A DNA stretch of 64,000 nt from Cryptococcus deneoformans JEC21 (GCF_000091045.1 NC_006686.1:960001-1024000), one strand, 5' to 3'. Shown: positions 32,361 through 44,462, counted from the first letter of the stretch. The notes: generated from the letters alone by a model not told the origin. Translations and numbers: made by a program.

Positions 32361-35300
32361 TCAGTTGAGCCAGCCTCGGCAAGTCGCGGCGCCACAAAGG
32401 CAAGGCACTCGGAGTGCTGGATCAGATTCCAGCGGAAATTTGTAATCATACAGAATCTGTGACATGAAAGTATCGACGCCCGTCAGCCATCAAATTAGCC
32501 ATTCGCATTGATATTGAGGGGGGTCACCAACCTCTTCTCCGGGATAAAGGGTTCGCTCAGCGTATATAACGATCTTTATTCGCTTATTAGCATGCAATGT
32601 TCCCCAGACTGTATACATGGTCGTTGTGACTCACTTTCGATTGTCCATTGACTTTAATGATTTTGGCGTTGGCCGACGGATCGCATGAATGGTTGATAAG
32701 CCGGCTACGTTTTCGAGGGAACGAGTTGAAGAATAATAAATTAACAAATTACTGTCAACTTCACGTTGCTTGACTTGTCCGAAACACCTTACTTACCTTA
32801 CTGATCCTTTGAAGGTGGCGTCACAAACGATATCGTTATCAATTCTAAAGAGATACGATGATCCAATCCCCTGTTTTAGATATCGCTGCTCCCGCACATC
32901 CGCCACGGTGGCCCGCACTAAATCACCCACGTATTCGCAAACCATTTCCCCGGCATGGATCGTCTCCATCGCATACAGCCCATATCCTTCAATTGCTGAC
33001 CTCGCGAATCTAAGCTGCTTCTTTCTGATACGCAATTGATTGAATGCAAACAGATCGCTTTCGACGGTATTATTAGCAGCAACTGCTGCTGTTTGTCGGT
33101 GCTGATCACGGCCAGCAAGACGAGCCGTCCTGCCTGTAGTGATCCCTCCGACATCCTCGGAGTTGACGACAGCTCGGTTGCGCTGCGGAAGATATCTTGA
33201 CTTTTGCACTTGGGCAACTTTCTTCCACCCTTCAGCTCGCCAAGCCCCTGACTTGTGAAAGAGAGGGTGGCCTTCATCGACCAAGTCTTCTTCGCCATCC
33301 GACCAAATCGGCTCGAGGCCATCTTCCTGGGCGGCTAATACTCGACCAAGCCAGTACGCATCTTCTTCATCCATAAGTACACCGGAAGCCAAAAGTTTAT
33401 CGACCTCAGTTTTAACGACTTTCTTTTTCTTGGGTGGTTGAGGTACAATATCTTCGTCGATTTGGATTTTCGTAGCCGCATCGTCGGCTTCTTGGTCAAG
33501 GCGTACTTTCTTTGTAGCCTTCCCTCCCTTCGCTTTGGTAGGTCTCTTTTTGCCTTTGGTAAGCTCAGAGATACTCTCAGAAAGTAATGTCTCGAGCTTG
33601 ACGACCGTACTATCATCCTGCTTTCCTTCCGCCTTTGTGACTTCCCCAATGCTGGCCAATGGGACTCCTTGATTTTCTTCCACTTCGTCAGAGTCCACTC
33701 TGATCGTTTTACTCTTTGGACCTTTGGCCGCCTTAACTGATACTACATCTTCCTTTTTTCCAATAAGAGAAAACTTGCCTTCCTTGTCGATATCTCTTTC
33801 CTCCCTTTGGACCGAACGGGCAAACGGCCTGTCATCTTCTGAAAGTGGCGAGGTCGAGCTTGCATATGATGGAGCCCGTTTCCTGTTCTGAGCCATAACA
33901 GGCACTTGCTCATCATCGTCGTCGCTACCAGATACTGAAGGTGAGTATACCTTCCTCCTGATGGTCGCAGACTTTCCCGACTTCTTCACAGCAGGCATTG
34001 GTCGAGACTTTTTCGTGATTGTCAAATATCGCCAGTTGCCCTTTTTGCTTTCCCCTACACCACCGGTCACAGGTTCTGAGGCGTCTGTTTGCGCACGAGG
34101 TCCGGAAGATGTATGGACAACAAGCGATAAGCGATGACCTTGTACCGCTGTGGTGTCCAATACGCGCTGGACCCTATATGCAGTGGTATCGTCGGCAAAA
34201 AGAATGTACCAGCCCAAATGGCTATGAATAATCTGTTTGCCATGACAAAGGAAAAGAAAGAATTGTGAGTAATTAAGGCTTTGCGTTCAGGGCAGGGCTT
34301 ACCTCTGTCGGCCTGAAGGCCTTGAAGTGATCCCTCAAATAACTTTCATACTCTCTTGCAGCGGGTAGAGACTTAGCGTCAATAAATACGCATGGGTGAC
34401 CATTCTCCCTGATTGCTTCCCTAACATCTTCCATTTTATACTCGTCCTCTTTGCTCGGTCCTGTGGCAAGGCGTTTCCTCTGAGGATATGGTACTTTCGT
34501 GGGATGCCGGGGTCGCTCTTCCTCACTCTCTTCAGAATAGGAAGAGTATGAAGAGTAGGAAGAATAAGAAGATCGTGACAGCGATCTCGCGCGCCAATGG
34601 CGGGTAGATGATTCTCCTTTCAATCGCCTGCCGCGTTCATTGGTCCAACTGTCTTCTCTCCTTTCCCGTGGATGTCTGACGAATGGCGCGCTTGTGAAGC
34701 TAGACGCCAACTGTTGCACTGGTTTCCCTGGTAGTATCTTATATCCCATTTGCTGCTGCGATATCATTCCTGCACCGGCATTGAATGGTCTATTAAGGAA
34801 TGATTCATCGCGGAATCGGTGATTGTTGAAGACGAGGGGAGGAGCTGATGGGCGATGATACATCTTCTGTCCTAAAGGCTTCAGTACGCCAGGTCTAATA
34901 ATCGGAGCTTTGGCAGACGTATCAAATGTCTGCTTATCGATCAAAGGAGTGCTTGCATTTGGAGCATTTGGAGGTCTGGACGTCGTAGCCATTGCTGTCC
35001 CGGACAGGGGTGTCACCTTCATGTCGCTTGGCAACGCAGAAGGCTTCTTAGGAGGATACCTCCTTTCCATCTCTTCTTTCACCGCCTGTTCTGCTCTCTT
35101 CCCCCTGCCGTCCAACACCACTCTGATTCGCTCGCCTCCCATGCTTATCTTCTTTCCATCACACACCTTGACGGCCATACTTGCTACATCGTGCGCGGTA
35201 CCAGGACGACCCAAAGGGGGTCCCTCGAACTTGACCCAACATATTCCAAGCTGCATGCCTGTTTTCCGGTCAACTTTAGAGTCAATCTCTTTGATGCGGC

Positions 35301-37164
35301 CATGGGGTCGCAAAAATTTGGTAATCTGGTCAACCGTAGTCAGAGGACCAAGGCCTGTGATCAAGACAGCCGTCGGTGGTGAAGGAGGTTTGGGAGTAAC
35401 GGAATACAAATCCCACTGTGATTTAATTCAGTTTTGCTTATAGAAGTGAAAAAGGATACGGATACGGACCTCGTAAGTCAACTCGTAAAACGCCGCTCTT
35501 TGCTTTGAGCTCCCTCTTCCCCTCCCTCGCTGTTCCTCCGTCATTGACAGTCTCGGATCTGTCACCTGCACAACTTTTCCGCCTTCCATCCCATCAACCC
35601 TCTTCTCTTCTTTCCCTGATTTATCTTCCACTTTTTCTCTAAGATTGGTGATAAAAAAGTTGCCTATTCCCGGACGATGCTTGGTGCAAGGAGGGGGGAT
35701 GTATGGGGGACGAATCCACGGGGGTTCTGGTACAGTCTCAGACGGTGGAGGTGGTATAATGGACGTTTCCGGTAATTGATTTTCGGCATTATTTGGAGGA
35801 GAAAGTCTCTGGTGACGAGTAGATATTTCTCTGAAGTGGAAAGACGGCGGCATCGAAGTACCGTCTTTGTCGAGAGGGTTAGGTCGTGACAGAGCGGCGG
35901 ATAGAGAAGAGAGACGAGACAATGATGATGATGAGACTGGTTTCTGGGGAAATGATATAGAGAGGGGCGGTAGAGGTAACTCATCAGGTAAGAGGTGTTG
36001 ATTTTGATCAAACCTTGACGATTCAAGGGATGGAGATGTGGGCGATGAATTTTCCGGTAGTGGCGGGGTGGGTGGACGCTGATCCGGAAGAGGTTCACGA
36101 TTGCAGGATGGTTTCGAAAGTATATCTAAAGAAGGCGGTGAAGGGGGATATTTGCCAGTTGGTGGAGATGGATTATCCTGTATGGTAGACTTGAGATTGA
36201 CATGAGGGGGCGAAGGGCGAACTAATTGCTTAGTTTCCAGCTTTCTCGGCACAGCGATACTGACCCCGGATCGGGAAATTGAGTTCTCAAGCAATCCATT
36301 TGAAAGCTCTTTCTCCCCATTTTTAGATTGAGAGCCATTATATCTTAAAGGTTCTCGATTCTGCACGGGTGGAGGCGAGCGGGCGGAGGACGAGGAGGAC
36401 GATGAGACCGAAACTGGTGACCGGTGCCTGCCTAAAGATGACTTAAGTCTACTACGTTCAGGACTTGGACTTGGGGAAAATCTGGCCTTGCTACGCTGAT
36501 GTTTGTACTCTTCGCTGTACCTGTCGCGCTCGTCACGCGAGCTCTCTCTCTCTCTTGAATGGTCTCTGTAAAGGCTCCTATCTCTCCCTTGCCCATTCTG
36601 ATGCTCTTTCCCCCTTCCAGGTTCCCTATGACTGTGACCTTCTCCCCCCCCCCTATCTCCGTTTGTTCCTCTAGACCTGTCGCGCTCATGATATCTGCCT
36701 CGATCACGATTGCGATCATCTTCAGAATAAAGGTTCGCACTAGACTCGATGAAATCAGACCGAGGGCGAATTTTCTCCTTATTTATTCTGTGAATTGAGG
36801 AAGAACTTGCACTAGTTCTTTCATCCCTATTATCCCAGCCCCCCTTTCCATTACCTCTCTCCAAGCTGTCGCCACCTACAGGGCGGTTGAAGCGACTGAC
36901 AGGGGGACCCAATCTGCTCTCCAAACTCATTGGTGCCGGCCGCTCTCCGTTTCTGTCGAGGCTTTCCTTTCCCTTCCTGGGAAACGCGAAAGAGATTCTC
37001 TCATCTTCGCCACGGTGTTGCAGTAAGCCATTGCCGATATCAGCGTTGCGGAACGCGGAAGGAGACGCAAAGCCGCGGAGGGCTTTGGGGCCACTAGGTG
37101 GCGCCTTTTTGAGGCTGCCGGAGGGCGACTCTGATGGATTGACACCTTTCTCATGAGGTGCCAT
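32361..37164 (-). CDS. SET1: Set1 histone H3 lysine-4 methyltransferase (COMPASS)
   Basis: Exons 37164-35470, 35415-34303, 34232-32797, 32704-32635, 32573-32532 and 32456-32361 give 1483 residues. The first 565 are disordered and rich in Ser, Arg and Pro. An RRM follows ([11 protein letters not shown], then [10 protein letters not shown]). A second conserved block is [16 protein letters not shown]. The N-SET and SET domains read [51 protein letters not shown] and [10 protein letters not shown]. The Cys post-SET is [13 protein letters not shown]. Set1 is the catalytic subunit of COMPASS and methylates H3K4 in the nucleus. A donor choice at 32796 (GTAAGT rather than the nearby GTAAGG) is fixed by the motif [11 protein letters not shown]. 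Confidence 0.96.
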
Positions 37165-37640
37165 TTGTGACTCGGAGCAGCTTGGAATGGGACGAAATTC
37201 AATAAAATTTGGTAAAAGAGGATAATGTCGCGAGGTGTCGCGAGTCGTTTCGCGAACGAGGCCAGCAGGGTGAGCGAGACAGAAATAACGAAGTATCGAG
37301 CAGATAATATTATGTAATCTCCGCGGTAGCGCACGAAGCTCAGCAAATCAGACCTCCCGCCATCGGTCATACATGATGAGTATGTAGCACCGTGACGTAC
37401 ATAGTGTATTAAGAGCACTATTTATACGTATCAATCAGCATACGTACCATACTGTAGGTGTATCATGTCTGCCATTGCCCCCGAAAGCAATATCTACAAC
37501 ATTTATGAAGTATTTATACATACGTACAATACAAATCTTGTGCATAAGTAACCAACATAGAGTTTCGGGTGTTATAGTTTACGTAGTACGGTCTTCTGCT
37601 CCACTTCACTCGACAGCATTATCCGCGTCTCTTTCCATCT
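37165..37640. other. SET1 upstream region / 3' flank of the next gene
   Basis: 476 bp between tandem minus-strand genes. It contains TACGTA-type motifs (about 37380-37590) and no convincing coding frame. Confidence 0.4.
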
Positions 37641-39338
37641 TTAAGCAATGCAAATACGTCTCCTTTTATGAGTGTGACGTGTTGCCAGCTGAATCTCGTC
37701 GCATTGTTCGGCCAACTGCTCACCAGCATCTGCATACTGCTTGGTCAATTCCTGTTTGTGCTGCAGAACAGCATCTTTGGTCTGAACAAGGTCTTCAAGC
37801 CCTAAGATGACACTGAGTGAAAAAACAGCAAGCAAGATTGATTCCGCCTTACGACCGAAAAAGCCTTCCCAACGCCGCCTAATGCTCTCAAACTGATTGA
37901 TTTGGCCTTCTAGGATTTCTAACAATGACTAAGCAGTCTCCGTCTCAACACATAAAAGTCACTGACCATTGGGACCCGTCCACTTTCCTCCATGATCGAA
38001 CACTTGAGTGGTCTTCATACGCTTGAATAGAATATCTTGTGGATCAACTCCCTTAATAATAGTGAGATGGTCACTGAAACCCTTTGGAATGACGAAGCGG
38101 CAACGCTTGTTCTTCCTCTTTTTTTCCTTCCTATGAGTACCTTACTGGATAAATGACTTGAAAGCTACTTACAGGATTTGGGTGACCTTCGGCACGAGGG
38201 GTGAAATTGAAGATATTTTCGCTCTCGTTATCCATCGCGCGTCGTTTATCGGGCGTCCTCTTCGGAGTCTGTTCGGTTCCGTCAAAGTCGGTCATACTGG
38301 AGTCATCTTCAAAAATGAGCCCTTGGAATGATCCTTTAGCGACAAACTCGTCGTCTAGAGATGCGTCCGGTCGATGAACGTGGCCATGGGTTCCAGCCAC
38401 ATTGGAGGATCCACAATGATCAGGATGATTAATGTTTGCCTCGACCTGATGACGGTTAGTTGTAGGGGTGTGAAAATGCTTATCATAATGTAAATTGAGC
38501 TCTTGCCCACGCTGTTGACTCGCTGTGACGTTTGGGGGTTGATCAAGTGTTTCTGAGTCCCTGGACATGTACTGAGAAGGCTCCGCAATGATTTGAGGGC
38601 AATCATCCACGAAGGTGTTGGTTGGGCAGACGATTTGCGGGTGGGATTGGGAGACATCACGACCAGACTGGGAAAGCCGGGAAACGCCAGAATGACCTTG
38701 AACGGCGAGATGTGGGTTGGTGTGATTGTTGTTAGAGAGCTGTAACTGCAAAATCAGCCGTCTTCGCAAAGGCCCCATCTCCGACTCACATGCTCTCTTT
38801 TCTGTTGAATGATATCGCTTGGAGGAGGCATCTTCTCCATCGAAGCTGATCTCGAAACCTGTTGCAATAGTTGCAGATCGCGGGGTCCAGAGGCTGACGA
38901 ATGACGATAGCCCTGTGAATGATGGTTGGAAAGCTGAGGTCTTATTGATCCCCGAGAGCCAAAGTGGCTGCTCCTTTCAGGAGCAACTGAAGAAAATGTT
39001 TTTGGACCTTTGTTTTTTGAAAGCTGCCGATGTCCGGCGCCGAATGGGTCATCATCCTGTACCTTGATTCTCGCATTCTCGAAGATCTGAAGTGATTGCT
39101 CGTCAGGGAAGGGAGTGATCTTCGCACCTTCTCGATCGGGTTCACCGACAGTGTCGGCACGATGAAAAGTAGGTGGACTGTGGTCAACAATAAACGCGGT
39201 TGGGGGAAGGTAATGGAGTTGGACTTTCACACCTTCCGAAATTGAACCGAAAGGTGAGCGATCAGAAGCGCGAATGGAAGGATGTCGGCGCATGAGGCCT
39301 GTGGACTTATTGACGGGAGTCACTGCGAGTTTCGACAT
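37641..39338 (-). CDS. unrecognised protein with disordered N-terminus and C-terminal coiled coil
   Basis: Exons 39338-38790, 38745-38173, 38126-37967, 37918-37853 and 37801-37641 give 502 residues. The longer open frame upstream starts across a likely leader acceptor, so the ATG at 39338 is used. Residues 1-370 are low complexity, with short conserved-looking pieces (RASDRSPFGSISEG, ENIFNFTPRAEGHP). The C-terminal about 130 residues are compact: RCRFVIPKGFSDHLTIIKGV, then FDHGGKWTG, then ILEGQINQFESIRRRWEGFFG. A charged coiled coil and a basic end (HTHKRRRIC) follow. This could be a nuclear or chromosome protein, for example an Ecm11-like synapsis factor or kinetochore component, but I see no decisive motif. 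The 51-nt last intron (37802-37852) keeps the frame if retained. Confidence 0.7.
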
Positions 39339-40078
39339 GCTTGAAGGCGGTCGTTCGTGCAATAACTTGTAGCACCTGCAATGATGAGTAAGGAAAGAAG
39401 ATGTGATGGGTGGCAAATCGAAGAGGAAGGAAGACCCAAGTGGGGTTATGCCTGATGGAAGGAAAGAGGAACTACGAAGATAAGGAGTGAGTTTGCAATG
39501 AATGAAAGGCAGACAGATTTCAAACGAGACAGCCTAATGATGAGGATGGCCACAAAATGTAGAGACCAAACCTTGTTTCTTGTAAGGAAAGGAGAAGGAA
39601 AAGAGGCAAATGAAGGATGGAACACTCGCTGTAAGAACGAACAACAAATGAACGCGACGTAACTTAATATAATGATGCGGAAAGATCACATGTGTTCCCG
39701 TTTTACGTAAGGCAGCCTAAAAGTGCTCTTGCCTAACATATTAGGCTTTGAGGCTTCGCAAGCCTCACATGCATCCTTAAATGAGGGCGCACGCCTACAG
39801 AGCGTCTTCGAACAAATAATAATAAATAATTAAGGAGGCAAATAATAAAAGGAGGGAAAGGAGCTCCCCGCCGTTGCTGCAAAAGTTGGCAGCGAGGCTT
39901 CTTCATAGACAAATACACACAGGCAGGTATTTTAACCACTTCTTTGGCATCATCAGAGTCATCCGCGGTCGATTGCAGACCAGGAGGAAGACAGTGGCTA
40001 GGCCGTCGTATATGGGGTAAGTGTTCTTGCTTCACCATACTAGTCCGCTGACACTGAGTAGCTTTTCCGGAGACCGCC
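39339..40078. promoter_or_regulatory. divergent intergenic region
   Basis: 740 bp between opposed genes. A likely leader-intron acceptor (minus strand CATTGCAG near 39376) precedes the minus-strand gene. The rest is purine/pyrimidine-biased with AATAATAAATAA near 39815. No gene is seen. Confidence 0.4.
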
Positions 40079-42721
40079 ATGTCCAATAAGGTCAACGGCC
40101 TCACCTGTCTCAGTTCTGCCTTGCGCAACAAGAGACCGAAAATCTCCCTCCGACTTTGCAAATCTCAGCCTTTAGCATCGGAAATACCTTTGCCTGATGG
40201 CCCAGGTTGCTCTAGGTGGCTCTCTTGTTCATGCTGTCGCCCAAATATATCCAAGCGCACTTTCTTTACCTCTAATCACCTTTCGGAGGCTTCTGTCGTC
40301 GGCTCACCGCTGACCAAAGGATTGGAGCGCCCCAGCCCAGAAGAAGAGCAACGGCCGATCCTTTTTGTGCCTGATACTTCCGTTGCAACACCTCATCTTC
40401 CTCTTCCTCCTACCCTTCCCTACTCGCCTAACTCGCATCCATTTCGACGACATCTTTCCATCCTTTCTCTTTCACTTCTCTCCACCGATACCGACAAATC
40501 ATGGTTTGTCTACACGGCCTTACACCCTTCGCTACGTCGGCATCTTCCAGACGAGATGTTTAGAGCTCTATTGACGAAACAAACGGGCCATGGAGATGGA
40601 AAGGAAGCATGGAAAAGAGTGCGGGAGCTATTGCTACTTAGCAAACAGTGCGAAATGGATTTGGAAGAGATTGGGAAAGAAGCACTCGAGAAATGTCTCA
40701 CGCTAGGTCTAGATTTGGCTCTTCGAGTTGGAAAAACGGATCCAAAGACAGTCAAATTACTTCGCAAGTTGTGGAAGAGTCTCGCTAGTCTATCTAACAA
40801 TCTCGAGACGATCCCTTTACATCTTCGGCAGGATTGGCTCCATTTGCAGGCCATCCTGCTTGATCTTCGCCAAAAGCATGAGACTCGCGCGTGGAGGCTT
40901 AACAGACCTTCTCCCATGGAGGAGACGATCTTGGAAATGGTCGAAAGGAACGGATTAAGCGGACTAGGACCAACAGTAGGTCGCATCCTGCTGAGGATGA
41001 GGGGAGGATCTGAAGAGGGCTTGAAGCAGGCTTTAAGGCTCGTGGCGTGGTCGGTGAACAAAAAGGCCGAAGTAAAAATGGAAAATGTGGTGGAAGTGAT
41101 GACACGGTTAGGGGCCGCCTGGGGTACCGAAGGACGGGATGGAATGCGAACGCTTGAGTTGGAGATTGACACAATATTGAAGGAAGTGGAGGCTCTTCCA
41201 TGCTCGCCCGCTGAAGAACTGTTTGGGCAGGCTTTACGAAGTGTCGAGGGGAAAATTAATTTGTTGAAAAACACTTTATCTTCTCTTGAGGACAGGACAC
41301 TTGACTACGAAAGTCTTACAAGAAAATGTTTCGAGCTTTGCGCTAAAGCAAAAAGGGTGAAAGAAAATGAAATACTACCTATCATGGAGGCAACTTTACG
41401 CCTCTTGGAAATTGCCTTGCAATATCCCGAAGAAGATCCAATTCCCCTGATCACCTCAATCTCGAAAACGCTTCATCAACTTCTCCGATCTCCCCTCTCT
41501 CCATGTGTCAGCCCACCCATAGTCCGATTCACCCAACTTATCCTGCAAGCTCGAATACTTCCTGCATTGCCGCCGCATGTCGTTGTGCCCCTCTTTCGCC
41601 TCATCATTGCGGCTTTACCTTCAGATGACTCTTACATACTATCGCGAAAGGTATATGAGTTTGCGCGGACAGCTAATCCACCTTTCATCTGGTCGGAATC
41701 TAACAGCAAGCAATGGCGATCCCTTTTCCAATCAGCACTCTCTCGTGATCGCAAGCATCTTCACTTCGCATCCCGTCTTTACGCCGATTATATCTCTGAC
41801 GGGCTACCTGTACGGCGTGCCGACGCACTCTTGATGATTCGCTCAATCGGCTCAAAGCCGTCGCCATCCAGACCTATTCTCTTAGAAAGACATATAAAAG
41901 ACTACCTATGGTTCGCTTACGGTCGTCGTCCTGCATTGGTGAAAGCTGTAGTCCAAGGTCTAACTGGTGCTGGAGTGAGAGATTCAGAGTTGGCACTCAA
42001 CCTTGCGCAGAGGTTGTCCTTGGACAAGGAATTACAACCTTTGATTATTCTTATGATCATTGGTCAGCTCGCGCGGTCCTCGCAGCCAGCGCATCGAGTA
42101 AAATGCTTTGCTCTTCTCCATCAACTTTCTCCCATCACACACCCCGAAGAAACAAAGTGGGCATACAACACTGTCCTCTCATACCTTGTATCTTCTGCAT
42201 TGCCCTTTCCGCAACTTGGCAACACAGCCCATGAGGAAATCATGCCTTTGGTGCTGTCAGTATACAAAAATATGATAGACAGAGGGATCGAGCCAGATGG
42301 GAGAACGGCCGGAACGATCATACGAATGTTGACGGATTATGGGCTGATTGATGAAGCCTTGGCAGTATTCGGCTCTTGTCTTGATCGGGGATTAGCGCCA
42401 AAATCTCATGCCATTGGTCGGATGATGGTGCGCCTGGCATTAGCAAAGCGTTTTGAGGAAGCATTGCAAGTCGAAAGTCGTTGGAGAGAAGTTACTACCG
42501 GCATAGATTCTCAGAAGAAGATCAGAGCGTACGATAAAGGAGTCGTTGGTGCAAGAGTCTTGGTAGATGTGATGATGGGTAAATCGGTTGACCTCAGTGC
42601 GGCGGCGAGAAAGGGGTGGAAAGGAAATAAAGAGTTTTTGGAGTTTTTGGAAAGCCTGAAGCCTAAACAAGATGAAGCGAAAGAGGAAGTAGCAAGGATA
42701 GATGCAGTAGAAAAGAGGTGA
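40079..42721 (+). CDS. mitochondrial PPR-type helical-repeat protein
   Basis: A single 880-residue exon, unusual in this intron-rich DNA. The N-terminus is basic and Ser-rich with few acids (ALRNKRPKISLRLCKS), a mitochondrial targeting signal. The body is all-helical. The clearest pentatricopeptide repeats are near the end: MIDRGIEPDGRTAGTIIRML with DYGLIDEALAVFGSCLDRGL, and PKSHAIGRMMVRLALAKRF. The middle contains weaker helical pairs. PPR proteins bind organelle RNA, so a role in mitochondrial mRNA stability or translation is likely. The specific target cannot be read from sequence. It ends in a charged Lys/Glu tail. Confidence 0.78.
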   Translation: MSNKVNGLTCLSSALRNKRPKISLRLCKSQPLASEIPLPDGPGCSRWLSCSCCRPNISKRTFFTSNHLSEASVVGSPLTKGLERPSPEEEQRPILFVPDTSVATPHLPLPPTLPYSPNSHPFRRHLSILSLSLLSTDTDKSWFVYTALHPSLRRHLPDEMFRALLTKQTGHGDGKEAWKRVRELLLLSKQCEMDLEEIGKEALEKCLTLGLDLALRVGKTDPKTVKLLRKLWKSLASLSNNLETIPLHLRQDWLHLQAILLDLRQKHETRAWRLNRPSPMEETILEMVERNGLSGLGPTVGRILLRMRGGSEEGLKQALRLVAWSVNKKAEVKMENVVEVMTRLGAAWGTEGRDGMRTLELEIDTILKEVEALPCSPAEELFGQALRSVEGKINLLKNTLSSLEDRTLDYESLTRKCFELCAKAKRVKENEILPIMEATLRLLEIALQYPEEDPIPLITSISKTLHQLLRSPLSPCVSPPIVRFTQLILQARILPALPPHVVVPLFRLIIAALPSDDSYILSRKVYEFARTANPPFIWSESNSKQWRSLFQSALSRDRKHLHFASRLYADYISDGLPVRRADALLMIRSIGSKPSPSRPILLERHIKDYLWFAYGRRPALVKAVVQGLTGAGVRDSELALNLAQRLSLDKELQPLIILMIIGQLARSSQPAHRVKCFALLHQLSPITHPEETKWAYNTVLSYLVSSALPFPQLGNTAHEEIMPLVLSVYKNMIDRGIEPDGRTAGTIIRMLTDYGLIDEALAVFGSCLDRGLAPKSHAIGRMMVRLALAKRFEEALQVESRWREVTTGIDSQKKIRAYDKGVVGARVLVDVMMGKSVDLSAAARKGWKGNKEFLEFLESLKPKQDEAKEEVARIDAVEKR

Positions 42722-43281
42722 CCGGTGAAGGGCCTCGGCTAAGACATTGGGATCAGAATAAGTGGTAATGGAATTAATGCAAGCCGACGCGTATCTAAAT
42801 ATTTACTGTCGTATATTCCCACAATCAGATCGGTATCTTCTTCGTGGCGTGCTGGCGAATGACTACTATGAAATGGAAGATGTAGCATGACACTAGCTGC
42901 TCCTCTCGACCTTTTTCCCATTTCAGCCAATGCTGGCAAGGTGCAGCAGTAGAGAGAGAACAAGTACACGTTTAACAAATATTTTATTATATTGTCCGTT
43001 GTTTAATGGAACTGCCTCCCTCCCTCATATTCTTTACGCGAGCGAACGTAAATGACTCTATAGAGTCTATATGTCATGCTAATTTACGTAACACAAAAAG
43101 CACGCCGCCGCGTAAATATAGGAATGCGCGAGTGTGTATTCTTCGCTCTTGTCGCTCTTGCGTGGCCGAACGGATACATCAGAATCTTAAAAGTTATTAC
43201 TATTGAACAATTTCTGAATGCTTTACCATCTGTTCGAATCTCGCTTCATTTCTTCCCTTCCCCTAAGCCGATAACCGTTTC
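42722..43281. other. intergenic region upstream of ORC6-like gene
   Basis: 560 bp with AT-rich parts. A pyrimidine-rich leader (TTCATTTCTTCCCTTCCCC) directly precedes the ATG at 43282. No gene is seen. Confidence 0.4.
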
Positions 43282-44401
43282 ATGTCTGCTACTAGCGACG
43301 AGCTCGTCCGTTTTTTCCCTTCGGCCACCCATGAAGCGCTCCCTATCTCCATCCGCATTCTCTCAACCTTGCGAAATCTCACTGGGCCTGGGAAAGGCAA
43401 TGAGTTGAAATCAGAAGAGAGAGCAGCTTTGGTAGGAGTTGCGGCTGTGTTGGCATGTGAGCAGTGAGTGTTGCGCCAGCGATTTTTCCCTCTTTTCTAT
43501 AACAAACACTAATACAGTCCTTGTTTTGCCCAGAATACAGTCAAAAGACTTGCCAGAGCAGTCGGCGCAAAAAGCAAGCTCTGTCAGCGCTTCCCATTTT
43601 CGTTCTGCTCTTAGCCTGTCTCGTAGACTCTTATCTCAGCAAGCATCGATGTCACCTCAAGACTCGAGGAATAAGCGAGGAGATTCCGAAGACGCTGCGA
43701 GTTTGTCCTCAGGAGGAGGTTTAACGACACAGGAAGTTCTGGCTCTGGTTACTCCCAAGACGAAGAGATACTCAGACTTCTCTCTGTCAGAAAGTCTAGC
43801 TAATAGGCCAGTGAGAGGAAGTCCATTAAGACAAAGCGTTGCCCGTGTAGCTTCCAGTGCTCCTAAAGGACAATTGGGACCAGAAGTTACACCGGGACGC
43901 TCCGAAACCGCTTCCACAAACCATAACACAGAGCTTACCCCGACAAAAAGTGCAAAATTCGTGAATCCCCGAGGAATTAATCTTGAGCACCCGCAAAGTT
44001 CTTCTATCCCACACGGCAAGAGAAAACGTAACGAGGATGCCTCCCCCTTCTTCGCTCTACGTCCTGCTATGTCTTCTGCTGCTTACCCATCACGCTCAGC
44101 GACAGAGACGAACAGGGTTAAAGGAATGGACACGGAGGACGGACAAAACTCATCATGGTTACGCCGCCTACCCGAGCCGCAGATTTCCAAAGTACAGCAA
44201 CAAAGAACAAATGCAAAGAGAAGAAGGAACAAGAGGGATTGGACGTTTAGCGAGCACTGTGAAGAGTGGAAAGAAGGAAAAGTATCCGTTGACGAAGTAA
44301 GTTGGCTCCAGCCCTAATCCGCAGTTACTAACTGAATGATTCAGATAATGATTGAGTTGTCAGATTGGATGAAGAAGCAAGAGACAAATTCAGGTGGTTG
44401 A
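43282..44401 (+). CDS. ORC6-like protein (putative)
   Basis: Exons 43282-43463, 43534-44296 and 44345-44401 give 333 residues. Residues 1-100 look like a cyclin-box or TFIIB-type helical fold: LVRFFPSATHEALPISIRIL, then RAALVGVAAVLACEQ, then SASHFRSALSLSRRLL. This layout fits the N-terminal domain of fungal Orc6. A long Ser/Pro-rich linker with several S/T-P sites and KRKR follows, suitable for CDK control. A conserved-looking tail reads KRDWTFSEHCEEWKEG and IMIELSDWMKK. If Orc6, it is the small subunit of the origin recognition complex that helps load MCM helicase. The assignment is from fold-like pattern and layout only. Alternatives are another cyclin-fold nuclear protein. Confidence 0.5.
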
Positions 44402-44462
44402 CAGCATGCAAGAACGGTCATTAGACACATGCATAGTCACTACAATGCGATCTACTATCGAG

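Noticed and set aside
40510..41274. 254-codon frame antisense to the PPR gene
   Set aside because: Long antisense frames are expected opposite a single-exon gene. No domain is seen and codon positions follow the sense gene.
43155..43245. tRNA-like pieces (GCGTGGCCGAACGG and CTGTTCGAATCTCG)
   Set aside because: They resemble a D-arm and a T-arm of a Ser/Leu tRNA, but no acceptor stem pairs and no anticodon arm lies between them. At most a chance or very old relic.
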